The notes beneath the pieces are model-generated. The model was not told where the DNA came from. It searched no databases and worked only from the letters and a program-made list of their open reading frames with translations. Position numbers and translations under genes: made by a program. A stretch of 64,000 nt of DNA, taken from assembly GCA_003155135.1 (NCBI GenBank), contig PMFN01000004.1, forward strand, positions 1 to 64,000. The letters run 5' to 3'. The DNA comes from Acidimicrobiaceae bacterium (GTDB taxonomy: Bacteria; Actinomycetota; Acidimicrobiia; Acidimicrobiales; RAAP-2). Position 1 is the first letter of the stretch. Every line of letters begins with the position of its first letter. Shown piece by piece: positions 25,044-32,999 of the stretch.

Positions 25044-26069
25044 ATGAGCGAAGTGGGAGCATCCGAGGCGTCGCAGGACAGCAGGTGGCGGCGCGGACTG
25101 GCCCCGGCGACCTTCCGGCGACTGGCCATCGCCTCGGCGGCGCTCACCGCGGCGATCATCGCCACCGGTGCAGCCGTCCGCCTTACCGGCTCGGGGCTCG
25201 GCTGCCCCGACTGGCCGTCGTGCTACCAGCATCGCCTGACGGCCCAGCTCTCCTACCACCCGCTCATCGAGTTCTCCAATCGCATGGTGACCATCGTCTT
25301 GGTCATCGTGGTCGGTGCCACCCTTGTCGGGGCCCTCGCCCGGCGGCCGCGCCGTTCCGACCTCACCTGGTTGGCCGGCGGCCTGGTGGCGGGCGTTCTC
25401 GGCCAGGCGGTCCTCGGCGGCATCGTGGTCTACACGAAGCTCAACCCGTACCTGGTGATGGCCCACTTCCTCTTCTCGATCCTGGTCCTGGTCGATGCGG
25501 TGGTGCTCGTCCACCGCAGCTCGCGCGTCTACGACACGGGCAGCGGGACCCTCCTGGTGCCCAGGCCCGTCCTCCTGCTCGGCCGCGGGCTGGTGGTGTT
25601 GGTCGCCATCGTCCTCGCCGCCGGCACGGCCACGACCGGGGCCGGCCCCCACGCCGGTGGCTCGAGCGGCCAGCTGGTGGCCAAGCGCCTGCCCGTCGCG
25701 CTGCGAGACATGGCCGAGCTCCACTCGAGCGTCGCCCTCCTCTTGGTGGGCGTCGTGCTCTCCCTCGTGGTCGCCCTCCATGCCATCGACGTCCCCGAGC
25801 GGGTGCGGCGGACGGCGCGTGTGTTCTTCTGCGTGCTGGTGGCCCAGGCGGCCATTGGCTATACCCAGTACTTCACGCACCTGCCCGCGCTGCTCGTCGA
25901 GCTCCACGTCATCGGCGCCGTCTCGATCGCCATCGGCACGACCCGCTTCTTCCTCGGCTTCACGCATCACCCACTTGAAGCGACTCCCGTCCGGAGCAGC
26001 ACACCGGACGAGACGCAGGTGCCGGAGGGGGCCACCGAACGCGGTGCCGCTGACCCGGTCACCGCCTGA
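25044..26069 (+). CDS. ctaA: Heme A synthase (COX15/CtaA)
   Basis: The 341-residue protein has eight predicted TM helices. It carries the CtaA features: a Cys pair in GLGCPDWPSC on the first external loop, and conserved His residues in helices (HPLIEFSNRMV, VMAHFLFSI, LHSSVALLL, LHVIGAVSI) that bind heme. It oxidises heme O to heme A for cytochrome aa3 oxidase. The start at 25044 was chosen because homology begins within about 25 residues and the upstream frame is antisense to the neighbouring promoter. CtaB is not in the window. The last 35 residues are a hydrophilic tail. Confidence 0.9.
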   Translation: MSEVGASEASQDSRWRRGLAPATFRRLAIASAALTAAIIATGAAVRLTGSGLGCPDWPSCYQHRLTAQLSYHPLIEFSNRMVTIVLVIVVGATLVGALARRPRRSDLTWLAGGLVAGVLGQAVLGGIVVYTKLNPYLVMAHFLFSILVLVDAVVLVHRSSRVYDTGSGTLLVPRPVLLLGRGLVVLVAIVLAAGTATTGAGPHAGGSSGQLVAKRLPVALRDMAELHSSVALLLVGVVLSLVVALHAIDVPERVRRTARVFFCVLVAQAAIGYTQYFTHLPALLVELHVIGAVSIAIGTTRFFLGFTHHPLEATPVRSSTPDETQVPEGATERGAADPVTA

Positions 26070-26139
26070 GCAAGTCGCTGCCCACCGGCAGTGCCCTGTC
26101 GGTGGGCTGGTAGGTTCTTCGTGCCCTGGCGCGGCACCG

Positions 26140-26212
26140 GCCCCCATCGTCTAGCGGCCCAGGACGCCGCCCTTTCAAGGCGGTAACACGGGTTCGAATC
26201 CCGTTGGGGGTG
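26140..26212 (+). tRNA. tRNA-Glu (anticodon TTC)
   Basis: Cloverleaf with acceptor GCCCCCA/TGGGGGT, anticodon stem CCGCC/GGCGG enclosing CTTTCAA (anticodon TTC), and a T loop TTCGAAT. Discriminator G; CCA not encoded. TAGGTT at 26111-26116 is a candidate -10 box. Confidence 0.95.
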
Positions 26213-26520
26213 CTCTGTGGCCTGGACCCCTTAGGCCGGTCCAGGGTTATGAGAGTTTGGTCCGAGGACGAGTTGCCTCGGCGACCGACGGCCGATGGCG
26301 GCTCAGCGGATTCGCTGGAGGACAGCGTTGGAGACTGCGAGGTCGAAAGCCGTTGGTTCGCAGGCGCCCCACCCACTCGAGCACTCGTTCCTGCCACTCC
26401 TCGCGTGGATCGGCGAGCGCCTAAAGGAGCGCCTCATAGCCGTCAGAGCCGCCGACGTCTTCGGGCGCCCAGCAACATCGATGCATCCTGAAGCCGGCGT
26501 CGACGCACGCGTCCCTCGGC
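26213..26520. other. Gap between tRNA-Glu and VapC-like gene
   Basis: After the hairpin at 26221-26245 I see no gene. Open frames on both strands lack motifs and start signals. It may be the remains of older sequence beside the tRNA. No copy of the tRNA-Glu 3' end was noticed here. Confidence 0.4.
26221..26245 (+). terminator. Hairpin after tRNA-Glu
   Basis: Perfect 8-bp stem CCTGGACC/GGTCCAGG with a 9-nt loop, starting 9 nt after the tRNA. No T-run follows, so it is a processing or weak termination hairpin rather than a standard intrinsic terminator. Confidence 0.5.
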
Positions 26521-26916
26521 TCAACCGGGGGTCCGCACTCGACAGCGGGGTCCGGTCGCCCGCAGCAGTCGCTTGTCTGGGGTGACAAGATCCGTGGAGA
26601 GCCATTCCGCTAGGGCGACGTACCACGCGTCGTACACCGTGATGCTGTCCCGAAGCCGCCATACTCGGCCGCCGAGCGGTTCGAATGGGTACTGGATGGT
26701 CCGAACGGTGTGGATCTGCGCGACTGCGGTGGCTGCCCGAACGGGGTCGAGGGCACCGCGCCGGACGAGGCCCCGCACGGCGGACGTCGCCTCTGCCGTG
26801 AAGATGGCAGGCACCTGGAGGACCGCCTGGTTGCACAGCTCGGTGCGCGCCGCATCGCCGTGTGCACCGACTCCGACGAGGGCATCGACCAGGACCGAGG
26901 CATCGATCACCGGCAT
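26521..26916 (-). CDS. vapC: VapC-like PIN-domain toxin
   Basis: The 131-residue protein is a compact PIN domain: PVIDASVLVDAL (Asp5), an internal acidic residue in TAEATSAVRGL (Glu42), and YDAWYVALAEWL (Asp near 95), followed by DKRLLRA. This is the VapC pattern of Mg2+-dependent tRNA/rRNA endoribonucleases. It starts 12 nt after the stop of the antitoxin-like gene. The toxin would be held inactive by that partner. The pair lies beside a tRNA gene, a common landing zone for such modules. Confidence 0.82.
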   Translation of the reverse strand: MPVIDASVLVDALVGVGAHGDAARTELCNQAVLQVPAIFTAEATSAVRGLVRRGALDPVRAATAVAQIHTVRTIQYPFEPLGGRVWRLRDSITVYDAWYVALAEWLSTDLVTPDKRLLRATGPRCRVRTPG

Positions 26917-26928
26917 GGACGAGATCGC

Positions 26929-27195
26929 CTAATGCGACGCCCGCTTGTCGGCCAGTATCTCGGCCGCCGAGATGAGGGCGAAACCCTCGCCCCCGTCGGT
27001 ACGGATCCATTCCTCGCTCTGGCGCACCAGGTCTGAGGGTGCGCGAAGTGCAGCGTTGCGGATCATCTCAGCCAGCAGGTGCTCCTGGAGGCTCATGCCC
27101 GCCGCCGCTGCTCGAGCCCGGTACACGCGGTGCACTCCCTCAGGGACGTTTCTTACCTGGACTGTCGCCAGTGCATGCGTTTTAGCGCTCCTCAC
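26929..27195 (-). CDS. vapB: VapB-like antitoxin (ribbon-helix-helix, FitA type)
   Basis: The 88-residue protein begins with a ribbon-helix-helix strand (ATVQVRNVPEGVHRVYRARA, followed by GMSLQEHLLAEM), as in VapB/FitA antitoxins, and ends with a charged C-terminal half that would wrap the toxin. The only usable standard start is GTG at 27195, which puts eight residues before the usual ATVQVRN beginning; a CTG at residue 9 is another possibility. It precedes the PIN gene by 12 nt and would also autorepress the operon. Confidence 0.75.
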   Translation of the reverse strand: MRSAKTHALATVQVRNVPEGVHRVYRARAAAAGMSLQEHLLAEMIRNAALRAPSDLVRQSEEWIRTDGGEGFALISAAEILADKRASH

Positions 27196-27334
27196 GCTGA
27201 ATTGCGTCCTCCTGGCGACTGCACGTCCGAGTTCCGGCGAACAGAACGGTCGCGCCGTGGGGCGTCTCGGGCCGGCGCTCCGAAGCGGACCGGCGGCCGA
27301 TGCGGCACGAGCCCGCGGGCCGAGCGCCTGGCCC

Positions 27335-28582
27335 TTAGCGGAGCGAGCGCAGCTGATCGGCGCTCACCGCCTCGGTCCCCGAGCGCAGCCGCACGACGAG
27401 CACCGCGTTGACAATGGCGATGGCGACGAAGATCGGTAGCGCCTCGGCCATGTGGATCCACGGGATCCACCATGCGGCCAGCCCGAGGACCACGACCGCC
27501 ATCGCCGTAACGAGTCGACAGGCGACGAGCGGGCCGATCGGGCGTCGCCGGGTGCACGCGCTGATGCCGGCCAGGGCCACGTAGAGAGCAGCGAGCGGGA
27601 CCATCAGCTTCAGGATCTCGGTGTCGGGGAGGCGGTGCGCTGCATCGAGGTTGACGAGCTTGGAGGCGCTGATGGCCGTGCCGGCGATGCAGATCTGGGC
27701 CACCAGGTTGAAGAAGGCCCACCAGCCGAAGCGCCGCTGGTTGACCCCGGCGGCCGGAATGTCCTCGAAATAGCCGGTGAAGATGGCGAAGACGAGAACG
27801 AACTCGAAGGCGAGCGAGACGACGTCGATGCTCTGCAGCGACTTGTTGCTGACCGAGATTGCGACTTCGATGAAGGACTCGCCACACACGATCAGCGTGA
27901 AGGCGCCCATCCGCTCGACGAAGTGCCGCTCGTCGCGAGCCGAGAAATCGCTCAGGTGCTGGGACTCGACCGTCGAGGACACGACGAGGAAAGCGAAGGC
28001 AATCGCCACCACCCCCAACCGGGCCGTCTCGGGGACGAATACCGCCACGAAGAATGCCGCCGACGCAACGCCGTTCAAGGTGGCGAGCCGCTGCGCATAG
28101 CGGCGGTCGGTGCCTCCGTGGCGCATGGCCCGCCAGAACATGGCGGCGATGGTGGCAAGGAGCACGGCGTACTCGAGTGCCAGGTAGGTGGAGTCGCCCG
28201 TGAGCGACGCCCGGGCCTCCATGGCCATAAGGACGATCACCATCATCTGGAAGAGCAGCAGCAGCCGGTGCCAGAGATCGGTCATGTGGAACCGGTTGGC
28301 GCACACGGTGGTGGTGAACCAGACCCACCACGACGCCGAGAAGACCAAAATGATCCACGCAAGGCCCGACGAGGGGTGGACGTGCGCAACCGCCTCCGAG
28401 AAGATCAAGATGGCGGCCACGAAGATCAGGTCGTAGAACAGTTCGATCCACGTCGACATGTGGTCGAACAGATGCGACTCGACCCCGGCGTCGCCCTCTT
28501 GGTCTCCTGTCTCCACCGCACCCCCTGGGAGCAGGCCGCCCGTCGACGCCGGATCCTTCGACACTGGCAGGACACCCGACAC
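27335..28582 (-). CDS. ltrA: Low-temperature-requirement A (LtrA) family membrane protein
   Basis: The 415-residue protein has the LtrA hallmark WIELFYDLIFVAAI after the first 40 residues, about ten to twelve TM helices and the conserved SESFIEV-like segment CGESFIEVAISV. LtrA family members are named from a Listeria cold-sensitive mutant; their biochemical role is unknown. Start: GTG at 28582 gives the longest form, while a GTG at 28516 has AGGGGG just upstream and may be the real start, removing 22 low-complexity residues. It lies 15 bp after the Fur-family gene on the same strand and may share its transcript. Confidence 0.82.
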   Translation of the reverse strand: MSGVLPVSKDPASTGGLLPGGAVETGDQEGDAGVESHLFDHMSTWIELFYDLIFVAAILIFSEAVAHVHPSSGLAWIILVFSASWWVWFTTTVCANRFHMTDLWHRLLLLFQMMVIVLMAMEARASLTGDSTYLALEYAVLLATIAAMFWRAMRHGGTDRRYAQRLATLNGVASAAFFVAVFVPETARLGVVAIAFAFLVVSSTVESQHLSDFSARDERHFVERMGAFTLIVCGESFIEVAISVSNKSLQSIDVVSLAFEFVLVFAIFTGYFEDIPAAGVNQRRFGWWAFFNLVAQICIAGTAISASKLVNLDAAHRLPDTEILKLMVPLAALYVALAGISACTRRRPIGPLVACRLVTAMAVVVLGLAAWWIPWIHMAEALPIFVAIAIVNAVLVVRLRSGTEAVSADQLRSLR

Positions 28583-28597
28583 CGCGCAAGGTCCCGA

Positions 28598-29071
28598 TCA
28601 GCCCTGTGCCGCCTCCTGGCACTCGCGACAACGGCCGAGCACGGCGAAGTGGTGCGGATTGATCTCGAAGCCGAAACGGTCGCGTGCCGTCGCCGAGAGC
28701 CCGGCGAACAGCTCGTCAGCCGCCTCGAGCATCGCCCCGCACTCCTCGCAGACGAAGTGCCCGTGGGCCCCGACCGAGAGGTGGTAGGTCGCTGGCCCGT
28801 GCCCGAGGTGCGCGTGCTCGACCACGCCGAGCCGCTCGAGCTCCTCCAGGTTGCGATAGACGGTGGAGAGGTGGATGTCGGGCGCCTGGGCCTGGACGAG
28901 CTCGGTCAGCTCCTCGGCGCTGCGGTGCCCCGGCATGTCGAACAGGGCATGGAGGAGGAGGCGCCGTGAGCTTGTGACTCTGCCCCCGTGCTCGCGCACG
29001 AGGCTGAGCACGTCGTCGACCGTCTCGACGTTGCGCACCGGCGTCTCGGCTGGCTCGGGAGCCTTGCTCAC
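28598..29071 (-). CDS. Fur-family regulator, probable nickel-responsive Nur
   Basis: The 157-residue protein has the Fur winged helix (about 15-90, with HLSTVYRNLEELERLGVVEH) and a C-terminal dimer domain with metal sites: HGHFVCEECGAM (Cys pair) and the last Cys pair GRCREC. It retains His-rich HAHLGHGPATYHLSVGAHGH. It is divergent from a NixA-type nickel permease whose promoter carries a Nur-like box, so nickel control (Nur) is the best inference; Zur or Fur specificity cannot be excluded. The GTG at 29071 follows TACGAT by 6 nt, predicting a leaderless mRNA; the upstream frame to 29125 is disregarded. Confidence 0.8.
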   Translation of the reverse strand: MSKAPEPAETPVRNVETVDDVLSLVREHGGRVTSSRRLLLHALFDMPGHRSAEELTELVQAQAPDIHLSTVYRNLEELERLGVVEHAHLGHGPATYHLSVGAHGHFVCEECGAMLEAADELFAGLSATARDRFGFEINPHHFAVLGRCRECQEAAQG

Positions 29072-29083
29072 GTCGCCATCGTA
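29072..29083 (-). promoter_or_regulatory. Predicted leaderless -10 box of Fur-family gene
   Basis: On the minus strand TACGAT (29083-29078) lies exactly 6 nt before the GTG start. Confidence 0.55.
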
Positions 29084-29166
29084 GGTGTCCGGGTTCCGGG
29101 CGCACAGCGGCGGGGATACGGCCACTTCACTCTTGCGAGCGTGAGCGAACTACGAGCCACACCTTA

Positions 29167-29195
29167 TTGCAAGCCCCTCGCATCTTCTCTAAGGT
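29167..29195 (+). promoter_or_regulatory. Nur-type operator overlapping the NixA promoter
   Basis: TTGCAA (29167-29172), 5 nt, TCGCAT (29178-29183) resembles the Streptomyces Nur box (two TTGCAA-like halves 5 nt apart). The first half is also a plausible -35 hexamer, exactly 17 bp before TAAGGT (29190-29195). Nickel-loaded regulator binding here would block polymerase directly. Confidence 0.6.
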
Positions 29196-29229
29196 CGGAG
29201 GGTATGCGTCGACCGGGAGGTGCGAGCCG

Positions 29230-30366
29230 ATGGCCGCTCCATTGAGCCGAGTCGCCAAGATCCGCCGTGGCCTGACACCGTCGGAGTGGCTGCGGGTGGG
29301 CGGCATGGCGCTGACCATCGCAGTGCTCAACGTGGCCGGCTGGGGGCTGCTGTGGGCCGCAACCTCCTCGCACCTGCACGTCAGCCGCACCGAGGTCTTC
29401 GGGTTCGGCACCGGCATCCTCGCCTACACGCTCGGCATGCGCCATGCGTTCGATGCCGACCACATCGCGGCGATCGACAACACCACCCGCAAGCTCATCG
29501 CCGACGGCAAACGGCCGCTCAGCGTCGGCTACTTCTTCTCCCTCGGCCACTCCTCGATCGTCTTTGTCCTCGCCGTTGCCCTCAACTTCGGCATCCGCCG
29601 GCTGAACGGCGCCGTCTCGGACACCCATTCGGGCCTCCACCGCTGGACCGGGATCATCGGCACCTCGGTGTCGGGGACATTCTTGTACCTGATCGCCCTG
29701 CTGAACCTCGTGGTGCTGGTCTCGATACTGCGCGTCGCCCGTGAGATGCGCCAGGGCCGCTACGACGACGCCGAGCTCGAGCGCCAACTCGAGAGCCGGG
29801 GCCTCATGAACCGGATCCTCGGCGGCTACGCCCGGCGGATCGACACGCCGTGGAAGATGTACCCGGTCGGCGTGCTCTTCGGACTCGGCTTCGACACGGC
29901 GACCGAAGTCGCCCTCTTGGTGCTGGCGGGCTCGGCGGTGGTCGGTGGCCTGCCCTTCTACGCCGTGCTCTCGCTCCCGCTCCTGTTCGCGGCGGGCATG
30001 TGCCTCTTCGACACCATCGACGGGTGCTTCATGAACTTCGCCTACGACTGGGCCTTCGCCAAGCCGATCCGCAAGATCTATTACAACCTCACCATCACCG
30101 GCCTGTCGGTCTTCGTGGCCCTGTTCATCGGCACCGTCGAGATCCTCGGGCTCATCGCCCAGGAGACCAACGCCACCGGGGGCTTCTGGGACTTCATGGT
30201 GCAGTTCAACATCAACCGGGCCGGCTTCATGATCGTCGGGATCTTCGCCGTCACGTGGGTGGTGGCGCTGTGCGTCTGGCATTTCGGCAAGATCGAGCAC
30301 CGCTGGGAGCGCCAGGCCACCGAGGCCCGCATCCGCAGGGGCGATCTGGTCCCCGTCGACGACTGA
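29230..30366 (+). CDS. NixA/HoxN-family nickel (cobalt) permease
   Basis: The 378-residue protein has eight TM helices and the NiCoT signature RHAFDADHIAAIDN (H72, D75, D77, H78), plus LGHSSIVF and GLGFDTATEVALL. NiCoT permeases import Ni2+ or Co2+ with high affinity for urease, hydrogenase or B12. The ATG at 30230 minus one kilobase, that is 29230, has GGGAGG about 9 nt upstream; the frame further upstream runs through the operator and is not used. The divergent Fur-family gene and the Nur-like box support nickel as the substrate. A long loop near residues 185-215 is charged. Confidence 0.9.
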   Translation: MAAPLSRVAKIRRGLTPSEWLRVGGMALTIAVLNVAGWGLLWAATSSHLHVSRTEVFGFGTGILAYTLGMRHAFDADHIAAIDNTTRKLIADGKRPLSVGYFFSLGHSSIVFVLAVALNFGIRRLNGAVSDTHSGLHRWTGIIGTSVSGTFLYLIALLNLVVLVSILRVAREMRQGRYDDAELERQLESRGLMNRILGGYARRIDTPWKMYPVGVLFGLGFDTATEVALLVLAGSAVVGGLPFYAVLSLPLLFAAGMCLFDTIDGCFMNFAYDWAFAKPIRKIYYNLTITGLSVFVALFIGTVEILGLIAQETNATGGFWDFMVQFNINRAGFMIVGIFAVTWVVALCVWHFGKIEHRWERQATEARIRRGDLVPVDD

Positions 30367-30440
30367 ACCACCGGGGGCGGCGGCCCACCTAGTGTGCGGT
30401 GCCAAGTGGCACCACCCGGGTGCCGCGCAAAGGGGGGGCC

Positions 30441-30980
30441 ATGCGCCTCGGGCTGCTTGGAGTCGGTGTCGTCGGTGTGCTCGGGCTGGCAGCCTGCGGA
30501 TCCGGATCCTCGTCGCCCACCACCACGACCACCCAGCACGCCACCACGACCACCGCGACGCCCACCACGACGACGACGGCAGCCAGCACCACGACCACCG
30601 CCGCATCGGGGGCACAGAACCTGCCGGTCACCGACGCGCTGCGCACCCAGCTCCTGGCGGTCGGCGCGGCACTCCACAACCTGCCGGTGTCGGACTACAC
30701 GGGCCTCGAGCCTGGGGTGACCTACTACGCCTACGACGCGGCGACGAAGACGTACTGGGCCGGCTTCGGGCTCGCGCCGAGCTCGTCGTCGATGCCGGCG
30801 CAGGTCGCGAACCAAGACGACGGCAGCTACCAGGTCGCGTCCATGCCCTCGGGCGGCGCCTGGACCGCGCAGCTCACCGGCCTCGGCGGCGTGGGCGGCA
30901 CGCCGTGCCCGATCACCCCACCCGCAGACGTGCTCGCCGCGTGGAACTGGGCACCGGGGTCCTGCCGAGCCTCGTCCTGA
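30441..30980 (+). CDS. Thr-rich lipoprotein of unknown function
   Basis: The 179-residue protein begins with a short signal peptide and lipobox LAAC (Cys19), then a Thr/Ser/Ala-rich linker (about 25-56) of the kind that spans the cell wall and may be glycosylated. A globular domain of about 120 residues follows, with PGVTYYAYDAATKTYWAGFG and two C-terminal Cys (PCPIT, SCRASS) that could pair. I do not recognise the fold. AAGGGGGGG precedes the ATG. It follows nixA by 74 bp on the same strand; no functional link to nickel is evident. Confidence 0.72.
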   Translation: MRLGLLGVGVVGVLGLAACGSGSSSPTTTTTQHATTTTATPTTTTTAASTTTTAASGAQNLPVTDALRTQLLAVGAALHNLPVSDYTGLEPGVTYYAYDAATKTYWAGFGLAPSSSSMPAQVANQDDGSYQVASMPSGGAWTAQLTGLGGVGGTPCPITPPADVLAAWNWAPGSCRASS

Positions 30981-31216
30981 CTCATCGAAGGGACTCCGGG
31001 TCAGGACGGCCCCACAGCCTACGCCGCTCCAGGATGGAGAGGACGCCCTCGGCGGGCGTCGGCCCACTGGGGCGGCGGTCCAACCACGCCTCGGTACTCC
31101 GCCGAGATTACCCACAAATTCGAGTTGGCTTTATCAGATACTCGGCCGTGACCGGGCTGGTCGGTGCAGTGGCACCATGGTGGCGGCAAGAGACGCCACG
31201 ACGTGAGGAGGGCAAC

Positions 31217-31669
31217 ATGGGAAGCGACGCCGCCGACGAGCAGCGAGACGAGTGGCACCGGTCCCTCCACCACACGCCGGGTTCGGACCTGTCGACGTCG
31301 ACCGCCCAGTCGCCGGGGATGCTGCGGCTCGAGGCCATCTCGGGCCGTCGCTGCGGCGCCGAGAAGCTCTGGATGGGCCAGACCAGGGTCGCTGCCGGCG
31401 TCGCCTCGGCCGATCACCATCACGGTGAGTCCGAGACGGGCATCTACGTGGTGTCCGGCCACCCCTCGTTCGTGTTCGCCCGCCAGGGCGCAGAAGTGCG
31501 CGTCGAGGCCGAACCGGGCGACTACATCTTCGTGCCACCCTTCGTCGCCCACCGGGAGGAGAACCGCTCGCCGGACGAGGAGGCGGTCGTCGTCATCGCC
31601 CGCAGCACCCAAGAGGCCATCGTCGTCAACCTGCCGAGCCTCTTCGCCGCGCCCCCGGGCGCCAGCTGA
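31217..31669 (+). CDS. Cupin-domain protein
   Basis: The 150-residue protein has a single cupin barrel with motif 1 ADHHHGESETGIYVVSG (metal ligands His, His and Glu) and motif 2 PGDYIFVPPFVAHREEN. It is probably a small metal-binding cytoplasmic enzyme or sensor of unknown substrate. The ATG follows GAGGAGGG. The upstream 235 bp show no other gene. It lies between the lipoprotein gene and the tRNA-Asp/Phe pair, without an obvious partner. Confidence 0.78.
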   Translation: MGSDAADEQRDEWHRSLHHTPGSDLSTSTAQSPGMLRLEAISGRRCGAEKLWMGQTRVAAGVASADHHHGESETGIYVVSGHPSFVFARQGAEVRVEAEPGDYIFVPPFVAHREENRSPDEEAVVVIARSTQEAIVVNLPSLFAAPPGAS

Positions 31670-31747
31670 ACCGTCGGGGCGAGGTCCACCTGCGCCGCCC
31701 CGTTGCCGCCGGGGTGGGTCGCCGAAAGAGCGCGCCCGGCGGTGGCC

Positions 31748-31753
31748 TATAGT
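31748..31753 (+). promoter_or_regulatory. Candidate -10 box of tRNA-Asp/tRNA-Phe transcript
   Basis: TATAGT lies 65 nt before tRNA-Asp in otherwise GC-rich sequence. No convincing -35 box was found. Confidence 0.35.
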
Positions 31754-31818
31754 GAACCTTCGCCCCCCGGCCCACTTCATGTGACAGGAGCCGGGGGAGA
31801 AACGGTGAGAGCCGTCTC

Positions 31819-31896
31819 GGACCTGTGGTGCAGTTTGGAGTGCACGCCGGCCTGTCAAGCCGGAGGTCGCGGGTTCAAATCCCGTCAGGTCCGCCA
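31819..31896 (+). tRNA. tRNA-Asp (anticodon GTC)
   Basis: Acceptor GGACCTG/CAGGTCC, anticodon stem CCGGC/GCCGG with loop CTGTCAA (anticodon GTC), T loop TTCAAAT, discriminator G and an encoded CCA (31894-31896). It is the only tRNA in the window with an encoded CCA. Forms a transcript with tRNA-Phe 43 nt downstream. Confidence 0.95.
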
Positions 31897-31939
31897 ACCA
31901 GGCTCGTGGGGTCGCCACTCCACTAGCCTGGTCGCCCAC

Positions 31940-32012
31940 GGTCGGGTAGCTCAGTTGGCAGAGCGCGCGCCTGAAAAGCGCGAGGTCACCGGATCGACGC
32001 CGGTCCCGACCA
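31940..32012 (+). tRNA. tRNA-Phe (anticodon GAA) with A54 in T loop
   Basis: Acceptor GGTCGGG/CCCGACC, D arm GCTC/GAGC, anticodon stem CGCGC/GCGCG with loop CTGAAAA (anticodon GAA), T stem ACCGG/CCGGT and discriminator A. The T loop reads ATCGACG, so position 54 is A where T is almost universal. All stems are perfect, so the gene is probably functional. CCA is not encoded. Confidence 0.92.
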
Positions 32013-32072
32013 CCGCACACACTGCGCCGCGCGCCGCTGACACCTGCGCCGCCGACGGCGCCCCCCGGATAC

Positions 32073-32864
32073 TCAACAGGGCGCCCGCAACGTGATGAGG
32101 CGTGGGTAGGCGGGCCGCTGAACGGAAGCCGCCGACGGCGCCTCGATGTGGACGGGCCTGCCGAACTGGCCCAGCGTCATCGTGACGACCGACTCGAAGA
32201 CGAAGGAGCCGGCCGGGAACGGGGCGCCCTGATCCGCGATGAGGTCCCGCTCGGTGGACCGCACGCGCACGATCCGCCCCTCACCATCGAGCCATACCGT
32301 GGTGGAGATCTGCGAGGAATTGCCGGGCCTGCGGTGCGCGGCGAGACAGGCCGAGAGCTGGGTGGTGGGCCGCACGCCGTAGGGGGTACCGCCGTCCGTC
32401 GCCGGGGTTGCGGCCCGGACCAGGAAGAGCTGGCCCGGTTGATAGGCAAGAAGGCCCAGGGCCGAGCCGGCGACGCCGTCGAGCGGCGAGGCCACCGAGT
32501 CCGGTCCGCCACCGGGCTGACGGATCCACGCCTCGGCGGACGCACCCGGTGGGCCCGTCGCGAGGCGGAGGTAGGAGGCCGACCCGACGACGATGATCTC
32601 GGAGGCACTGGTGATCGGCGCGTACCCGGTGCCACCCATCGGCGGCAGTGCCGTCGATCGGACGACGTCGCGCACGGTCCATGCAGGTCGGGTGAAGTCG
32701 ATGACGCCGGTGCCGGTCGTGACCGCGCGCTCGGGGGGATGCGTTGAATGGAGCCGTCCGAAGATGGTCACCTGCGCCGACCCTGGCGCGCTGGTGGCCG
32801 CCAGCGCCTCGGCGACCGAAGGGTTGCCGGCGCCGGCCACCATGCCGGCCCAGGTCCCGAGCAC
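32073..32864 (-). CDS. Exported LppX/LprG-like protein of unknown function
   Basis: From the first standard start (GTG at 32864) the protein has 263 residues. The C-terminal part (STTVWLDGEGRIVRVRST, then VVTMTLGQFGRPVHIEAPSA) resembles the closing strands of the LppX/LprAFG or LolA-like lipid-carrier fold. The frame stays open upstream to 32943 and there encodes a hydrophobic stretch (ALALLGPLTVLGFGVVLG), a likely TM or signal segment. It has no ATG, GTG or TTG, only CTG codons (for example 32921 or 32906). The true start may therefore be a CTG, or a frameshift may separate it from an ATG. Possible lipid or glycolipid binding in the cell envelope is inference. Confidence 0.6.
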   Translation of the reverse strand: MLGTWAGMVAGAGNPSVAEALAATSAPGSAQVTIFGRLHSTHPPERAVTTGTGVIDFTRPAWTVRDVVRSTALPPMGGTGYAPITSASEIIVVGSASYLRLATGPPGASAEAWIRQPGGGPDSVASPLDGVAGSALGLLAYQPGQLFLVRAATPATDGGTPYGVRPTTQLSACLAAHRRPGNSSQISTTVWLDGEGRIVRVRSTERDLIADQGAPFPAGSFVFESVVTMTLGQFGRPVHIEAPSAASVQRPAYPRLITLRAPC

Positions 32865-32999
32865 GACGCCGAATCCCAGGACCGTCAGGGGGCCCAGGAG
32901 AGCCAGCGCCGGGTACCCCAGGGGGTCGAATGCACCGTGCCATCATGGCGCCGTTGAACGCACCGGCGGGGCCATTGCCGGCAACCTCGATGGCGAAAC

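Noticed and set aside
26213-26520. Insertion-site copy of tRNA-Glu 3' end next to the VapBC-like genes
   Set aside because: No matching second copy of the tRNA 3' segment was seen near 26520 or 27200-27330, so no integration is claimed.
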